From contig JALIGW010000004.1 of assembly GCA_023053685.1 (NCBI GenBank), positions 86,444,249-86,508,248 of the forward strand: 64,000 nucleotides of DNA, given 5' to 3'. Each line of letters opens with the position of its first letter. Positions within the stretch are counted from its first letter, which is position 1. Source of the stretch: Diadophis punctatus similis. Taxonomy: Eukaryota > Chordata > Lepidosauria > Squamata > Dipsadidae. Both the position numbers and the translations under genes were made by a program. The notes under the pieces were generated by a model. The model saw nothing but the letters and a program-made list of their open reading frames with translations. It searched no databases and was not told the DNA's origin. Of this stretch, positions 1 to 12,316 are shown in pieces.

Positions 1-641
1 TGTAACAATAAAGAACAATAAATTAAATCAATTGTGCCATGCTTCAGATTTAAAAGGCAAAATGTCTTTTTGAGCAAAACAGGGTACTTGTGTAACAAGG
101 GCGATCTACATCTCTCTAAAGCAGCTGCAATTTTTCCCAGGAATGTGCAGCTGCAATGAAATCCTGAGAAAATGTGATAATTGACAATTAAAGAAAGATT
201 GCAAAAACAATGTACGAAGATCAAATTGATCCTACAATGTGCAGCTCCTTTATGTAGCCTGGGGGAAATGATAATTAAATTTTAATGGGCTTTGGCAACA
301 CATTATTCTTTGGATGCAACTAAAATTCCTGCTAATAATCTGCAGAATGTTTGGATATCCAAAGAAAGAAACAATCTGTAATTTATACCAACTGTTAAAT
401 TTTTGTTGGCTGTTTGGGATAAGAAACATGTGACCTTATCTATCACAAGTCAATAAATTCCTATATTTTGGAATAAGTGATATTTTTATGGTGGTTACAT
501 CAATTGAAATCTCAGTCCATGCCTGGCTTTTTTCTACAGATTGCATCAGTCAAAAATTCTTTTTCATACAGGAAAGACTGACCTTGGTTTAACAAGGTAA
601 AAAGATAAAGATGCCCTTGAGTCAGGCTCGACTTCTGGTAT

Positions 642-672
642 ACACAGACACACACAGACACACACACACACA

Positions 673-741
<69 letters not shown>
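642..741. repeat. CA microsatellite
   Basis: About 100 bases of CA with a few CAGA interruptions near the left end. The rest of 1-1278 is AT-rich intron 1 sequence in which I see no exon or clear element. Confidence 0.98.
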
Positions 742-743
<2 letters not shown>

Positions 744-1469
744 CCCAGTCCAAATAATAACCAAGCCCACGCCTGCTTGGCTTCCCAGTCCAGACAAAGT
801 CAGATGCTTGCAAAGAAATGACATTTTTACTCCTGATTTATGTGTTGTTTCTTTTTTTACCCACTCTGGATAAAAAGTTTTTCAAAGTTGCACTGTATTC
901 GTCCTCCCACTCCTTAGGCTCCCTACATATATAGTGTATCCTTTTGGGCTCCCTCTGTCACACACAGAATCTTCCTTCTGAAAGAAGAAGCTTTATTTTC
1001 TTGTCCAAATGCTATGGGAAGAATGCCACTCGGTCTCAGCTAGCAATAAGCATATCCTGACTAAATCCTGACTGAATAAATGGTTTCCCCCAAGGATTTG
1101 TCTTCCTGCATAAGTAGAAGACTGAACTGCATTTTATGAACCACGTTTTTCTTAAAATTTAGTCAAATGCATAATGTGAGCTTTCACTACAATTGTATTT
1201 GATGTTCATTATATGTTCATTATATTCTTGGCAAATAGTTGGAATTTTGTCCTTTTATTATGTATTACCATAGAGAAAGCCAGTGGTTGGAGAGGTTAAG
1301 GCAGGGGTCCTCAAAGTACGGCCTATGGGCCGGATACGGCCAGCCAAAGCCATTAATACGGCCTGTGTGGGACCACAAGGCTGCCCCACCCACCCATCGG
1401 CCCCCACCCTTCAGCTGAGCGCAGGCCTTACCTTGGCGAGCCCCGCGGGCTGGAACTGGAAAGTAAGGC

Positions 1470-1765
1470 CGTTTTTGCCTGGCAGAGTGCTTCTGGGGGC
1501 CAGGGAGGCCAAAAATGCGACATGCGGAGGCCTCGGAGTGACTCCGCGCATCCCGTTTTTGCCTGGCAGAGTGCTTATGGCGGCCGGGGAGGCCAAAAAC
1601 GCGATGCACGGAAGCCTCCATGCATCCCGGTTTGCCTGGCAGAGTGCTTCTGGGGGCCAGGGAGGCCAAAAATGCGACATGCGGAGGCCTCCCTGCATCC
1701 TGTTTTTGCCTGGCAGAGTGCTTCTGGGGGCCGGGGAGACCAAAAATGCAATGCTTGGAGGCCCC
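1470..1765. repeat. minisatellite of about 72-84-bp units
   Basis: Four imperfect copies begin with TTTTTGCCTGGCAGAGTGCTT or a close variant, at about 1472, 1556, 1629 and 1705. Each continues with a GGCCAGGGAGGCCAAAAA-like stretch. Copies differ by substitutions and small length changes. Confidence 0.8.
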
Positions 1766-2337
1766 GGGAGGGGAAAATGGTGCCCCCCACCTCTGCTTCT
1801 TATCTTGGGCTTCCTCCGTCCATCCGTCCCTGAACTCAGGGTAGGGATCAACAAGCGCTCCAAGTGAGCAAGCAGCCGTGGTGGCCCTGGAGCTCCTGGC
1901 CCAGGCCGAAAGAGGCTCCTGCAAGCTGTTGGTGAAGCAGGGCTGGCGAGACCCAAGTGAGCTAAGGAGTGGGTGTGCAACAGCCGCCCCCGCCGCCTTT
2001 CCCCCCCCAGCCCCCGCCGCTTGGCTTCCCGTCCTCCTCCCGCTCGCCGCTCGCCCATTCCGGGGTGGTGGCCGGCAAGGCTGCCTGCCCCCGAAAGAGG
2101 ACAGCCACCTATGCCCCTGGAGAGGGAGGCAGGAAGGGTTGGCTGGCCGGCAGATCAGCATCGTTGAGCTCCCGCCTTGGAGCTTCCTCACCAGATCTGC
2201 TTTGAGTGATGCCTGCCTGATCCGATCCGATCCTTCCTGCCAGATGCGCGGAGCCCTTGCGCACATTCGGCATGTGTGGAGGAAGCTTCGGGGCAGTCAG
2301 CGAGATTCCAAAAGCAGATTGGGACCACCACGATGAG

Positions 2338-2507
2338 AATAGAATGGAATGGAATGGAATGGAATGGAATGGAATGGGAATGGGAATAGAAATAGCATGG
2401 GATGCGATGCGATGCGATGCAATAGCAATAGCATAGCAATAATAGCAATAGCATAGGATGGAATGGGAATAGGATGGAACGGAATAAAAATGGAATGGAA
2501 TGGAATT
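2338..2507. repeat. GGAAT/GATGC/AATAGC microsatellite
   Basis: Runs of GGAAT, GATGC and AATAGC units merge into each other inside the hAT element. The pattern suggests repeated slippage and point change from one pentamer. Confidence 0.85.
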
Positions 2508-2828
2508 CAGCGAGGTATCCCAGGGCACTGCCATCATTGAAAGGGATCCTGCAGAAGATGCCCCAGGAGCCAATCTCATCTCTGTACCCATCAAGCATTC
2601 TATGTCCTGGTTTCTCTTCCCCATCCCCATTTGCTCTTCTAGCACACTTTTTTTTCTTTTGATATAACAGGTAAAAGTCTTTGAACGTACCTGAGAGCTA
2701 AACTTTAGTTGTACTTAAAATCTTAATTTCTCCAGAGGGGCTCAAATAGTGGAAAGGAGATCGAGAGCAAATAAAACACCCCCAGGAGCAAAACAAATTA
2801 AAGTTTAATTTGTGTGTATTGTTTAATG

Positions 2829-2964
2829 CAGTGTTTCCCAACCTTGGCAACTTGAAGATATCTGGACTTCAACTCCCAGAATTCCCCAGCCAGCGAACGC
2901 TGGCTGGGGAATTCTGGGAGTTGAAGTCCAGATATCTTCAAGTTGCCAAGGTTGGGAAACACTG
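2829..2964. mobile_element. palindromic hAT MITE nested in larger hAT
   Basis: This 136-bp near-perfect palindrome starts CAGTGTTTCCCAACCTTGG and ends with its complement. Direct 8-base repeats GTTTAATG flank it (2821-2828 and 2965-2972). The two arms run almost to the centre and meet at CAGCGAACGCTG. Confidence 0.93.
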
Positions 2965-3345
2965 GTTTAATGGACTGCTAAATTGGCAAAATGGACTGCT
3001 AAATTGGCCACGCCCACCCTGTCACATGACCACCTAGCCATGACCACCCAGTCACATGACCACCTAGCCACACCCACCCAGCCGGCCCGGCCCCCCAACA
3101 ATCTGAGGGACCGTGAATTGGCCCCTTGTTTAAAAAGTTTGAGGACCCCTGGGTTAAGGCATCAGGTTAGAAACCAGGAGACCGTCCTGCTTTAGGCGTA
3201 AGATCAGCTGGGTGACCTTGGGCCAGTCACTTTCTCTCAACCCTAAGAAAGAGGCAGTGACAAAACTTTGCCAAGAAAACTCCGGGACTTGTCCAGGCAG
3301 TCTCTGAGAATTGCACATGACTGAATGGAAGAAGAAGAAGAAAAA

Positions 3346-5295
3346 ATAATATTACAGTATAAGGGTTTCTTTTTCTCACATGTTGATATTTATTTTGTAT
3401 AGCTAAATGTCCAGAAGAAATAGATTTGATGATAGATTTATGTGGCGGTGTAAGTGAGCTCTCAGCTATTTGCAGAATGTTGTTAGGAGCGCATTGTGCA
3501 GTCATGAAACAGACCGACAGAAGATAAATGGTTCCGAAATAAAGACTTTTTCTGCACAGAAATTAGATATGCAATTAATGCAATAGTACATTGTATGCCT
3601 AGTAAAAACCGGGGATGGCAAACTTGGTATTCCGTTAAAAAATGCATGTACATTCCATGTACCGATATTCCAGAAGGCAACAATGCCCTTCAAAATCCAA
3701 AAAGTATTTCAGACATGTCTTACCAGAAGTAGGTTTTCTGGATCTAGTAATGCAGTATGCCGAATGTTTTGCAATGCAGAGATTCCTGGAATTGTGAAAC
3801 CAATTTGAGCATCAACTCTAAACTGCTCCTCCTTGCAGGGATACCCATGGAAGCCTCCTCTGTCTCTGCCTGATGCCATCCAGCCCAGCAGTTCCCTGGG
3901 CAATGAGTCCCCTTGCCAAAATGTTCTGACATTTAACCAGAAATTGCCTTCCCATAACTACATCCATTATTCCTTCCCCCTTACTCTGGAATAAGAGAGA
4001 AGAGGGCTTTGATTTTTGGTCCCTGAACTCGGAGGTGGCCAATTCCATCCACCTTTCCTCCTTTTTGACCTCCTGATCATCTTCCCTGGCGTTATGGGAG
4101 GGAAGTAGTGATAGAAGAAGGTGGCATAGGATGGTGCCAGGTTCATACGTTGAGGTACCCCAAACTAAGCACAATTCTGGTTTTAAAATTAAGAGGCTTT
4201 CGTTGATACTTTTAAAATCAATTTTCAAAAGGTAATTGATTGAGGCAGATGTAAACGGCAGAGCAAGGACAATCTGACGAATGTTAATCAGTTGTAAGTA
4301 ATTGTTTTATTTACATGGATAAAATGAGATTTCATTGCAATTGTGCTTTAGAGATCAGAGTATTTATTTTACAATTCCCAAATCTTGTTTCCTTTCCCCC
4401 CCTGTTTACTTCTTTGGTAATAATATTCATTTTTAAAAGATTGTTAAGTCCTTTTTTTGTTCACTCCTCCATTAGGCATTTAAAAAATCCTAATAAATTA
4501 TATTCCTTGGCAGTGTGCCAGTATCCTGATATATATAACCAGATTCCAAGATTTCAGGAAACCCATTTATCAATGTTTTCCTGAATTGATAGTTGAAATA
4601 CGAGATGCCGTTACGGTGCTTCCTCAATATTACATGAAATTTGTAGGTGATTCCATTGAGCAGGTTAATATCGTCCTGCCTGGAAAGCTGAGACTTGCAT
4701 AAATAAACCCCTGACATGTTTAGGATGTTCTAAATTCTAATCAACAGTTTGAAATAAATACATTTTGAAAGAATAATCCGTGGAACTAATGAAAGTGAAA
4801 AATATTTTTCAAAAGGCTAAAGAACATGTGAAATAAACTAAACACTAAGCAAAACAAACTAGTAAAATCTTTCACCTTTTCACCATAAGAAAGCTCTTTC
4901 CAATTCTGGACAAAATATCATATGTAAATTAATATTTACTCTGTGCCCATTGTTTAAGTTGATAATAGTTTAGGCACTTGAGATGGGCAAACTCTCATTT
5001 TAACAAATTCACAGAGGTATGAATCAACTGTTCTAAGTTAACAGTTTTAAAAATTAATGAGCACCGGCCTTTGGGTTATTCTATATAGCTTTTCATGATT
5101 CAGATGAAAGTAGAAATGCTGTGCACACTTACTGGAGGCCGCCCTAAACCCTATGACGACGTGACGGAGGATTCAAAGGAAACTGAAGCGTTATTCGAGT
5201 TGAGCTCGACGGCTCCTGGTGACTTTAAACAATTACCTAGTTTTCCTCCCAAAAGAAAGAGTTGGCTTGCCACTGCTTTCTCCTAGGTTTTTCGG
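3346..5295. other. intron 1 stretch, no gene seen
   Basis: AT-rich single-copy-looking sequence. Open frames here (for example 136 aa on the minus strand at 3818-4228) have no recognisable domain or splice partner. No repeat family is clear. Confidence 0.6.
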
Positions 5296-6238
5296 CTTTT
5301 GTATTTGTATTTGTATTTGTTTATTTGTCAAGCATAAATGATTATAAGCAAAGTACAAACAGTAAAACATGATTGAATATATATGTAATATTACAAGCAT
5401 GAATAAGAGTAAAAGAGGTATGAATATATGGGTACATTAGGACAGGAACGGTAGGCACGATTGTGCGCTTATGAATGCCCCTTACTGACCTCTTAGGAAT
5501 GGGGTGAGGTCAATGGTAGATAATAAGAGGTTGAAGTTTTTGGGGTTTGGGGAAGAAACTACTGAGTCAGGTAAAGTGTTCCAGGCGTTAACAACTCTGT
5601 TGTTGAAGTCGATTTTTTTGCAATCAAGTTTGGAGCGGTTTACATTAATTTTGTATCTATTATGAGCTCGTGTATTATTGCGGTTGAAGCTGAAATAGTC
5701 GTTAACAGGTAGGATATTGAGGCGGATAATTTTGTGAGCTACACTTAGGTCAGATCGAAGGCAGCGGAGTTCTAAATTTTGAAGTCCCAAAATTTCAAGT
5801 CTGGTTTCATAAGGAATTCTGTTGTGAACAGAGGAATGTAATACTCTTCTTGTGAAGTATCTCTGGACATTCTCAATTGTGTTAATGTCTGATATGAAGT
5901 GTGGGTTCCAGACTGATGAGCTGTATTCAAGGATCGGTCTAGCAAATGTTTTGTATGTTCTGGTTAAGAGTACAATGTTACCAGAGAAGAAGCTGCGCAA
6001 GATTAGGTTAACCACTCTTAATGCCTTCTTTGCTATGTAGTTGCAGTGGGCTCTGGCATTCAGATCGTTTGAGATGAGTACTCTGAGGTCCTTTACTGAG
6101 TGAGGATCATCATCAAGGTCATGATCATTAAGTTTGTATTTTGTGTTTTGATTATTTTTGCCAATGTGTAAAACTGAGCATTTGTTGATAGAGATTTTGC
6201 CAAAATCAGCCAGGCTCAAGTTCTGATGAGCTTCCTTG
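5296..6238 (-). mobile_element. CR1-group LINE 3' end, partial reverse transcriptase ORF
   Basis: Read on the minus strand, the end of a non-LTR retrotransposon ORF is open from about 6238 to the stop at 5482. It includes KCSVLHIGKN, then HCNYIAKKALRVVN, RPILEYSSSVWNP, IENVQRYFTRRV and LEILGLQNLELRCLRSDL. These are C-terminal motifs of CR1/L2/jockey-type ORF2. The copy is 5'-truncated, as usual for LINEs, and ends in a short ATTTGT-type tail at 5296-5325. An AG-rich patch follows at 6240-6310. Confidence 0.85.
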
Positions 6239-6239
6239 A

Positions 6240-7016
6240 GAACAGAAGGGAAGAGAAGGGAGAAGGGGAGGAGGAGGAGGAGGAGGAAGCGGGCAAGAAA
6301 AGGGAGAAAACTTGTTGAGGTGTTTTTAAGGGTGCTAATAAATTCACCACCGGTCGAGAAGGGCATCTCTCCTCATCTTCACAGACAAACCACATCTTCA
6401 GCTCGTTCTTTTGCGTCTTTTATTCTCATCAACATACATAAAACAACTATTTCAATTGGCATTATTTAGAGGTGGGGGCTGCTCTTCCTATAGATAAATG
6501 CAGTCCTTTAAAGACTGACACTTGCAACAGCATTATTTTTGGAAATCACGGTAACTGCCTCAGTTCTGCAGGGTCAGAAGCCGACAGGCTCCAACTCACC
6601 TTAAACGTGTCAGAATTCTCAAAAATTCCAGACGTTCGAACATGCTTTTAGTACTGAAGAGCAGATGTTTCATACAGATTTGGAAGAGTCCTGGAAAGGG
6701 CATATTTCTCTCTCTCTGTGGTAGTGCAGGGTTTCTGCACTGGTCAGGTACTGTATAGTCTAGATGATCTCCAAGGGGCTTTCCAACTTTATATTCTGCA
6801 ATTCTATGAATAAAATCTTTGTATACATTGATGCTCGGTTGTACAGAAATATTGCATTAAAGAAACGTACATGTAGCCCTCTAAAGAATTTTGAAAGTAA
6901 AAACCGGGCAGTGATTTTCCTAACAACCTGTCTAGGAGAACATGAGCAGAGCCTTCCAAGAGTCCCCCATGCCCGTGTCCCCAGTGTTTGTAACCCCAAG
7001 TCTGGTTCTATTTCAG
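6240..7016. other. intron 1 end with CR1 3' tail remnant
   Basis: A purine patch at 6240-6310 is followed by unremarkable sequence. A CR1-type 3' tail lies at about 6725-6805 (TAGATGATCTCCAAGGGGCT followed by TTCCAACTTTATATTCTGC). The exon 2 acceptor follows at 7016. Confidence 0.5.
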
Positions 7017-7177
7017 AGCTGTGGGATATGAACCGGACGTCGGTTTTTCATAGTCCGTCTGGATCGCTTGGCCTTCATGTGATGCTTGTGGACGAGTATC
7101 AAGATCGGCTCTTTATTGGAGGAAAAAACCTGATCTATTCTCTCAGCTTAGACCGAGTCAGTGAAAATTACAGAGAG
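7017..7177 (+). CDS. SEMA3E: SEMA3E exon 2, start of Sema domain
   Basis: The acceptor is TTCTATTTCAG and the donor is GAG|GTACAG. The exon enters in phase 1 (AG completes a Glu codon begun in exon 1) and leaves in phase 0, giving residues 1-54 of the part encoded here. It reads ELWDMNRTSVFHSP, then LVDEYQDRLFIGGKN and IYSLSLDRV, which is the first Sema propeller strand region. NRTS is a potential N-glycosylation site. The open frame continues upstream past the acceptor with no semaphorin similarity, so the splice border, not an ATG, sets the start. Confidence 0.95.
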
Positions 7178-8805
7178 GTACAGTACAATTTACATATCCT
7201 ACGCTAATGGAGGACCTCAGCTTTTGAAGCATGAGAAAAGGGGAGGGGGGGTTGGATTTCCGAGTGTTTAGACATGGCCTATAAGGAGCGACACCCTCGA
7301 GAGCTTTGACTGACCCGGCTCATTCCAAAATATTCATTGTATAGAGGAGGCTCATTACCCTGGCAGATTACATTTCTAACTTTTCCACTGAATAACCGTA
7401 ATTGAAAGAGGGATGGCTGTTTATTTTCTTTTTGTGTTTGACATCATCTTGATTGCTTAGCCTCTTCCATGGGCCCATTGTTGTGAGATACGCTGAGAGT
7501 CAAGATTACCGCTCCTTTCTGCGGAGCGGATCCTCATGTGCCAAGAATCAAAGGTCCTCCTGCCCCAAACTAGGTACAGATAGGGGGCATACGTGGCCTA
7601 AGTTCAGCTACTTTGGAAACAGCACTTTACCCCCTGGGTTAGCCAATTAATTATTACTAAACTGCGCTGGTTTATTAATTTGCATTGTGAATTGTTTAAA
7701 GTTCCAGTTTTTCCATTTACTTTTTAAAAGTATGAAAAGAAAGATCTTTAACAGATTTGCAGGAGATGTGGTTTCAAGATCAATGGGTAGCTGCAGCTGT
7801 AAACACTCGAATGAATAAATGATATATAAAATCAATTTGTATATGGAGTTTACTTTGGTGGTCCCACTCAGCAGGACACCAGTATAATATTTAAGAAGGG
7901 AATAGTACAAAATCCTCCAAAATCCCACGCACCCCATGTGGCTCAGCTACTCAGTTGCAACTGAAAACGGGAGTTAACTGGACTTCCCAAACTGCCCCCA
8001 ACCCCTTTGACCTCTGTTGTACCCACGGAGGGAAAGAGACCCAGAGAATAGCAGCCGTTACAAGTGGTTTTCATTGAGTGAATTGGAGTGAACCAAATAA
8101 GCAGGGAATGCATTAAATATTGTGGGATTAATCATGCTTAGTCCAGTTAATTGAATTAATAATGGTTAACTGATGGGAATGGGATGGGACAAAGCAGACA
8201 GAGGGGGAATTAAATGCATCAGAAGTAATCGTACTAAACCTATTCCATTAATGGAATGATAGCAGGAGGAAGGAAGCAAACACAGAAGGGAAATGGGTGC
8301 ATAAGAACGTATCTCATTAATGAATCCTGATAAGATTCAATTTGTTTGTTTAATTTGTTTACTATAGAACCTGCATGCCTTCCCCCTTTTCTGCTCTAAT
8401 CTTGCCTCTTTTGTGTGGCTTGGGAAACCACACAAAACACAGTTTGTGAATTGCCTGCTTCACTATCAGCTCTGTTCTATGTGGCCTCAGATTTCTCTAC
8501 TGAATCATTTTTAATTATTTGTATCCCACCTTTATTATTTTATAAATAATAAATAATATTCAAGACAGTGAACATATCCAACACACCTTCCTCATCCTAT
8601 TCTCCTTGGTGAGTGGAGATAGCATCCGGGAATGGGTTAACTCCATCTGTCCTCCTATTGGACTGAGTTTGCAAACGTAACAACACGCCTCCTCCGGTCG
8701 TACTCCCTGCTTTTAGACTCAGTCGATCTTCAGGACTAGACGTGATTTTTGAGTTCCAATTCCTGATTCTATCTTACCTCAGAATTGGCTAGACTGATAA
8801 AAAGA
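7178..8805. other. intron 2, AT-rich, no element recognised
   Basis: Low-repeat sequence. Around 8060-8340 there are many ATTA/TAAT cores, which could be a regulatory block, but nothing here can be proven from one sequence. Confidence 0.5.
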
Positions 8806-9008
8806 AGAAGAAGAATATAGAGTTACAATATAGATTTAGATAAATGGGAGAGATTATGGAATAAAAATAATAAACTAACAATGTCTGTAGCCTATAAAGA
8901 AAATATGTACAAAATGTTTTACAGGTGGCATCTCGCACCTGCACGGTTGGCTAAGATGTTCCCAAATACAAAGTCAGATTGTTGGAAATGCAATCAAACC
9001 CAAGGAAC
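8806..9008 (+). mobile_element. L1 LINE ORF2 fragment
   Basis: In one frame the sequence reads W-ERLWNKNNKLTMSVAYKEN, then MYKMFYRWHLAPARLAKMFP and SDCWKCNQTQGT. This is the C-terminal region of L1 ORF2 (YR.H..P..L.K...N....CW.C). It breaks off abruptly at the reversed SINE next to it. Confidence 0.8.
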
Positions 9009-9097
9009 ATACTACCACAAGTCCTAAGGTGGGACTTGAACTCACCACCTCCCACTTTCTAGCCTGGTGCCTTCACCACTAGACCAAACTGGCTGTC
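9009..9097 (-). mobile_element. SINE head fragment, minus strand
   Basis: On the minus strand it reads GACAGCCAGTTTGGTCTAGT, then GGTGAAGGCACC, then GTTCAAGTCCCACC. This is the tRNA-like A- and B-box head of the same SINE type as at 1279-3345. Confidence 0.75.
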
Positions 9098-10164
9098 CTC
9101 ATAAAATGGAGAGTTGGAAAGGAGTTGGACATCATTTGGTACAACATCCACAGCTGATGGCCTTCCAGCCTCTCCAGTAGAGAATCTGCCTCCTCCCAAG
9201 ATCCCTGATTCCACTGCTGAATAGCTCTAACCACTAGACAAGTGTTCCTGATCATTCTCCTTGAATTAAAACCCATTGTCTCTTGTCCTTTTTCTGGAGC
9301 AATGCAGTTCTGTCCCATCTTCTACCTGACAGCTACCCTGTGTCCCCGCAGTCTTCTCTTTGACAAGACTAAACAGGCCTCTGTCTTCCTGGGTCAACAA
9401 TTACAAGTTCAGGAGGTCACTTCTGGGGTCTTTACAACCGGCCTTAATCTCAGGATTACACAGGAGCGTGGGAGTTCAGGAAAACAAACAATCTGAGGCT
9501 CCATGCGGACAAATCCAAAATCCAGGAATCAGAGCGGAGACTTACACCAGGCTAACAGTCTGCCAGAGAATAAGAAGGAAGTCGGGTCCAAGGTTGGACA
9601 GTGGTTTGCCCACCCAAGGTGGACTCCCAAGCCCTTGGTTTATAACCCTGACTCCAGCATGCCAGTTTCTACTGAGGAGCCTCCTAGATCATATATTTCT
9701 CTTCATGCAGAGGCTGTGGCGGGGTTTATTCCTCAGGCTTTGAGTCGTCTTCTTCTCGTCCTTCAAGAAACCCTGTTCTTTCTGAACTCCCCTTGCCAGT
9801 ATCTGAGAGCCCCTTGGATACTGAGATCACAAACCTGCCAAACCCGTCCTGTGGTGCGACTCCAGACAATCACAACCTCCAACTAAGTGTACCAAGAAAG
9901 ATGCCTGCAAATGTTCCTCACGTATTTTGCCTTAATTATCGTCCCAGTTCCTCTCTCTGGACAGGCCCCGTTTTCCTAATATCCTTGTTATAATGCAACC
10001 CTCCGAATCAAATACAGTGTTCTAGTCTGATGAATGAAGAATAGACAGGGATGATGACTTACCTTGATTCTTACAGCCCAGCTCTCTCGATCAAGCCCAG
10101 GGCTGCACCCGGAGGAGGCTGTTTGTCTTACTGTTGCATCACCATCCGGTTGTGATATGAAAAG
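9098..10164. other. intron 2 stretch, no gene supported
   Basis: 9098-9320 resembles an old CR1-type remnant (minus strand). Overlapping 84-127 aa frames at 9242-9993 show no domain, no usable exon borders and no coding signature. The origin of 9330-10010 is unclear. Confidence 0.4.
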
Positions 10165-10625
10165 AAACTTTTTTATTTATTTATTTATTTGTCAAACATG
10201 TATAGTTGAGTAGTAGTTTGTATAAACATAAGTAAAAAATAACGATAAAAGAGGACAATAGGACAGTAGGACAGGGACGGTAGGCACAGTGGTGCGCTTA
10301 TGCACGCCCCTTACAGACCTCTTAGAAACAGGGAGAGGTCGACTGCAGACAGTCTAAGGTTAAAGTTTTGGGGGTTTGGGGAACAAACCACAGAGTCAGG
10401 TAGTGCATTCCAGGCAGTGACCACTCTGTTGCTGAAGTCGTATTTTCTGCAGTCGAGTTTGGAGCGGTTTACATTTAGTTTGAATCTATTACGTGCTCGT
10501 GTATTGTTACGGTTGAAGCTGAAGTAGTCATTAACAGGAAGGACATTTTGGTATATGATTTTATGAACTACATTTAGATCAGATCGGAGGCGACGTAGTT
10601 GTAAATTTTGGCATCTCGCTCCGTC
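10165..10625 (-). mobile_element. CR1-group LINE 3' end, second copy
   Basis: On the minus strand it encodes LRRLRSDLNVVHKIIYQNVL, then PVNDYFSFNRNNTRARNRF and ALPDSVVCSPNPQNFNL. This is the same C-terminus as the copy at 5296-6238, and the 3' end is a TTTA repeat at 10170-10190. It is 5'-truncated. Confidence 0.85.
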
Positions 10626-11496
10626 CCATTCCACGTATGATCTAGCAGACCAGCGAGCTCCTGTTGTTTCAACATACATATCAAAGCATAACTTATTTAT
10701 CTTTCTTTGTTCACTTTAAAATATAAACCGTGGTGGATGCCACACAATTACTGATGAAATTTAGAAAGTACTTCAAACTATGATTCTGTCAATGGTTATG
10801 ATTGACAGCTAGCCAAAAGGTTTTTATCCTGCCAAGTACTCCATACCAAGCCATGGATGTAGTTATTCTGAGTCATTTTCAGAGTTTATATATCTTGAAG
10901 GAGAACTCATGGTGGGGGGAGGCATTTATGATCAATTAGTTTCTGGCTTTATATGTAGTACAAACTCATCTTGCATTCTCTATGTGGAAAATATTTAGCA
11001 ATTAAGCACCAGCAATCAAGAAAAAGCACTGCTTTATGAAAGAACTGTAAATTTATTTTTGGGCTGTCTGTATATTTGTGCAAAAGAAAGTTAGCCAAGT
11101 AGCTTTCTTCAAGTAGAAGATGGATTTATCCTTGATAAAATCCATTTGTTGGCTCAATAACTTGCTGTTGAGTTTGCAAGATATTTAACTTCATACTCTT
11201 TGGCAAAGAGAAAGTGAAGATTGGTGAATCTAGAATATGTGTCGGGCAGGACTATGAATAGATTGGTCCGATTCCCATCAGTAAAATAAACTTGTGCGTG
11301 TAGATAGGGTTCTTTATATATACTTTTTCAAAATGTTTGCATATCACAAAAGCAATACACTTCCAAATACATATACATCAAATGCCTACCGTAACATGCA
11401 AAATTCCACAATACAAAATGATATTTTTTGCCCACCACATGCCAAACCTTTGGAGGTGGGAATCCGGAGAAGATACTTCCAGATGTTCTCTATAAA

Positions 11497-11497
<1 letters not shown>
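10626..11497. other. intron 2 stretch, no feature recognised
   Basis: AT-rich sequence with no clear repeat or exon. Confidence 0.5.

Positions 11498-11563
<66 letters not shown>
11498..11563. repeat. CA microsatellite
   Basis: CA repeat of about 66 bases with one CAGA interruption. Confidence 0.98.
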
Positions 11564-11569
<6 letters not shown>

Positions 11570-12054
11570 ATATTTCCAAGAAGAGCTGAGAAAACTGATG
11601 TTGTCACAACTGAAACTGATTAATCTAGCCCTGTGAACCTGAATCAAGATTTTCAGATTTTTAGAAGATTCTGATGGGACATATAATTTGCCATTATTTT
11701 TCCTCTGTTAATATCTTTTATTTAATTTTTTGTCTGTTACTTTGGATTCTTCTTTGCTCAGTTTATTAGCAGATCCTACAAGAGTACATTGGCTCCCGTT
11801 GCATTTAAGAGTTCACCACTGTATGAAGGGGAAGCTACTATATTCCTCCCTTGCTTGCTGTATGCTCATTGGTTTAATATCCAGATCCAGAATTAGATGA
11901 ACACCCAAGTATACATTAATATTTATTCCTCCAAGTCATCCATGTAAAGTACATATATCCATATAATATTTATTCCTCTAAGCCAAACCATGAGTGAGTT
12001 GGGATACCATATAAATTTCATAGATGGGAGGGGGGAGAGAATGGGAGAGAGAAT

Positions 12055-12093
12055 AGATTGGATAGATAGATTGGATAGATAGATGGATAGATG

Positions 12094-12178
<85 letters not shown>

Positions 12179-12284
12179 GATTAGATTAGATTAGATTAGA
12201 TTAGATTAGTTTAGTTTAGTTTAGTTTAGTTTAGTTTAGTTTAGTTTAGTTTAGTTTAGTTTAGTTTAGTTTAGTTTAGTTTAG

Positions 12285-12316
<32 letters not shown>

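Larger units (their letters stand above)
1302..3151. mobile_element. non-autonomous hAT element, 1.85 kb
   Basis: The ends are inverted: CAGGGGTCCTCAAA at the left and TTTGAGGACCCCTG at the right. An exact 8-base duplication GGTTAAGG flanks it (1294-1301 and 3152-3159), which defines a hAT insertion. The interior is GC-rich and holds tandem repeats of about 72-84 bases at 1470-1765, a GGAAT microsatellite and a younger palindromic MITE. No transposase-like reading frame is present. The long open frames here only reflect high GC and repeats. Confidence 0.9.
1279..3345 (+). mobile_element. tRNA-derived SINE split by the hAT element
   Basis: The left 23 bases (GCCAGTGGTTGGAGAGGTTAAGG) and the right part from 3152 join at the hAT duplication. 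Together they give a SINE head followed by the body CAGCTGGGTGACCTTGGGCC and CAGTCACTTTCTCTCAACCC. The same body occurs at 48085-48285. tRNA-like promoter boxes are recognisable but degraded, so it is not a tRNA gene. Confidence 0.75.

Noticed and set aside
1265..2266. 333-codon minus-strand frame
   Set aside because: It reads through a GC-rich minisatellite in a non-autonomous hAT. Its repeated phrases come from the DNA repeat and no transposase motif is present.
2821..2972. Microsatellite-like or CRISPR-like repeat
   Set aside because: It is a single palindrome with 8-base flanking duplications. Nothing in the window has the spaced direct repeats of a CRISPR array.
9242..9993. Overlapping 66-127 codon frames
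   Set aside because: No domain, no splice partner in phase with SEMA3E and no coding signature. Possibly old repeat DNA, but no family could be named.
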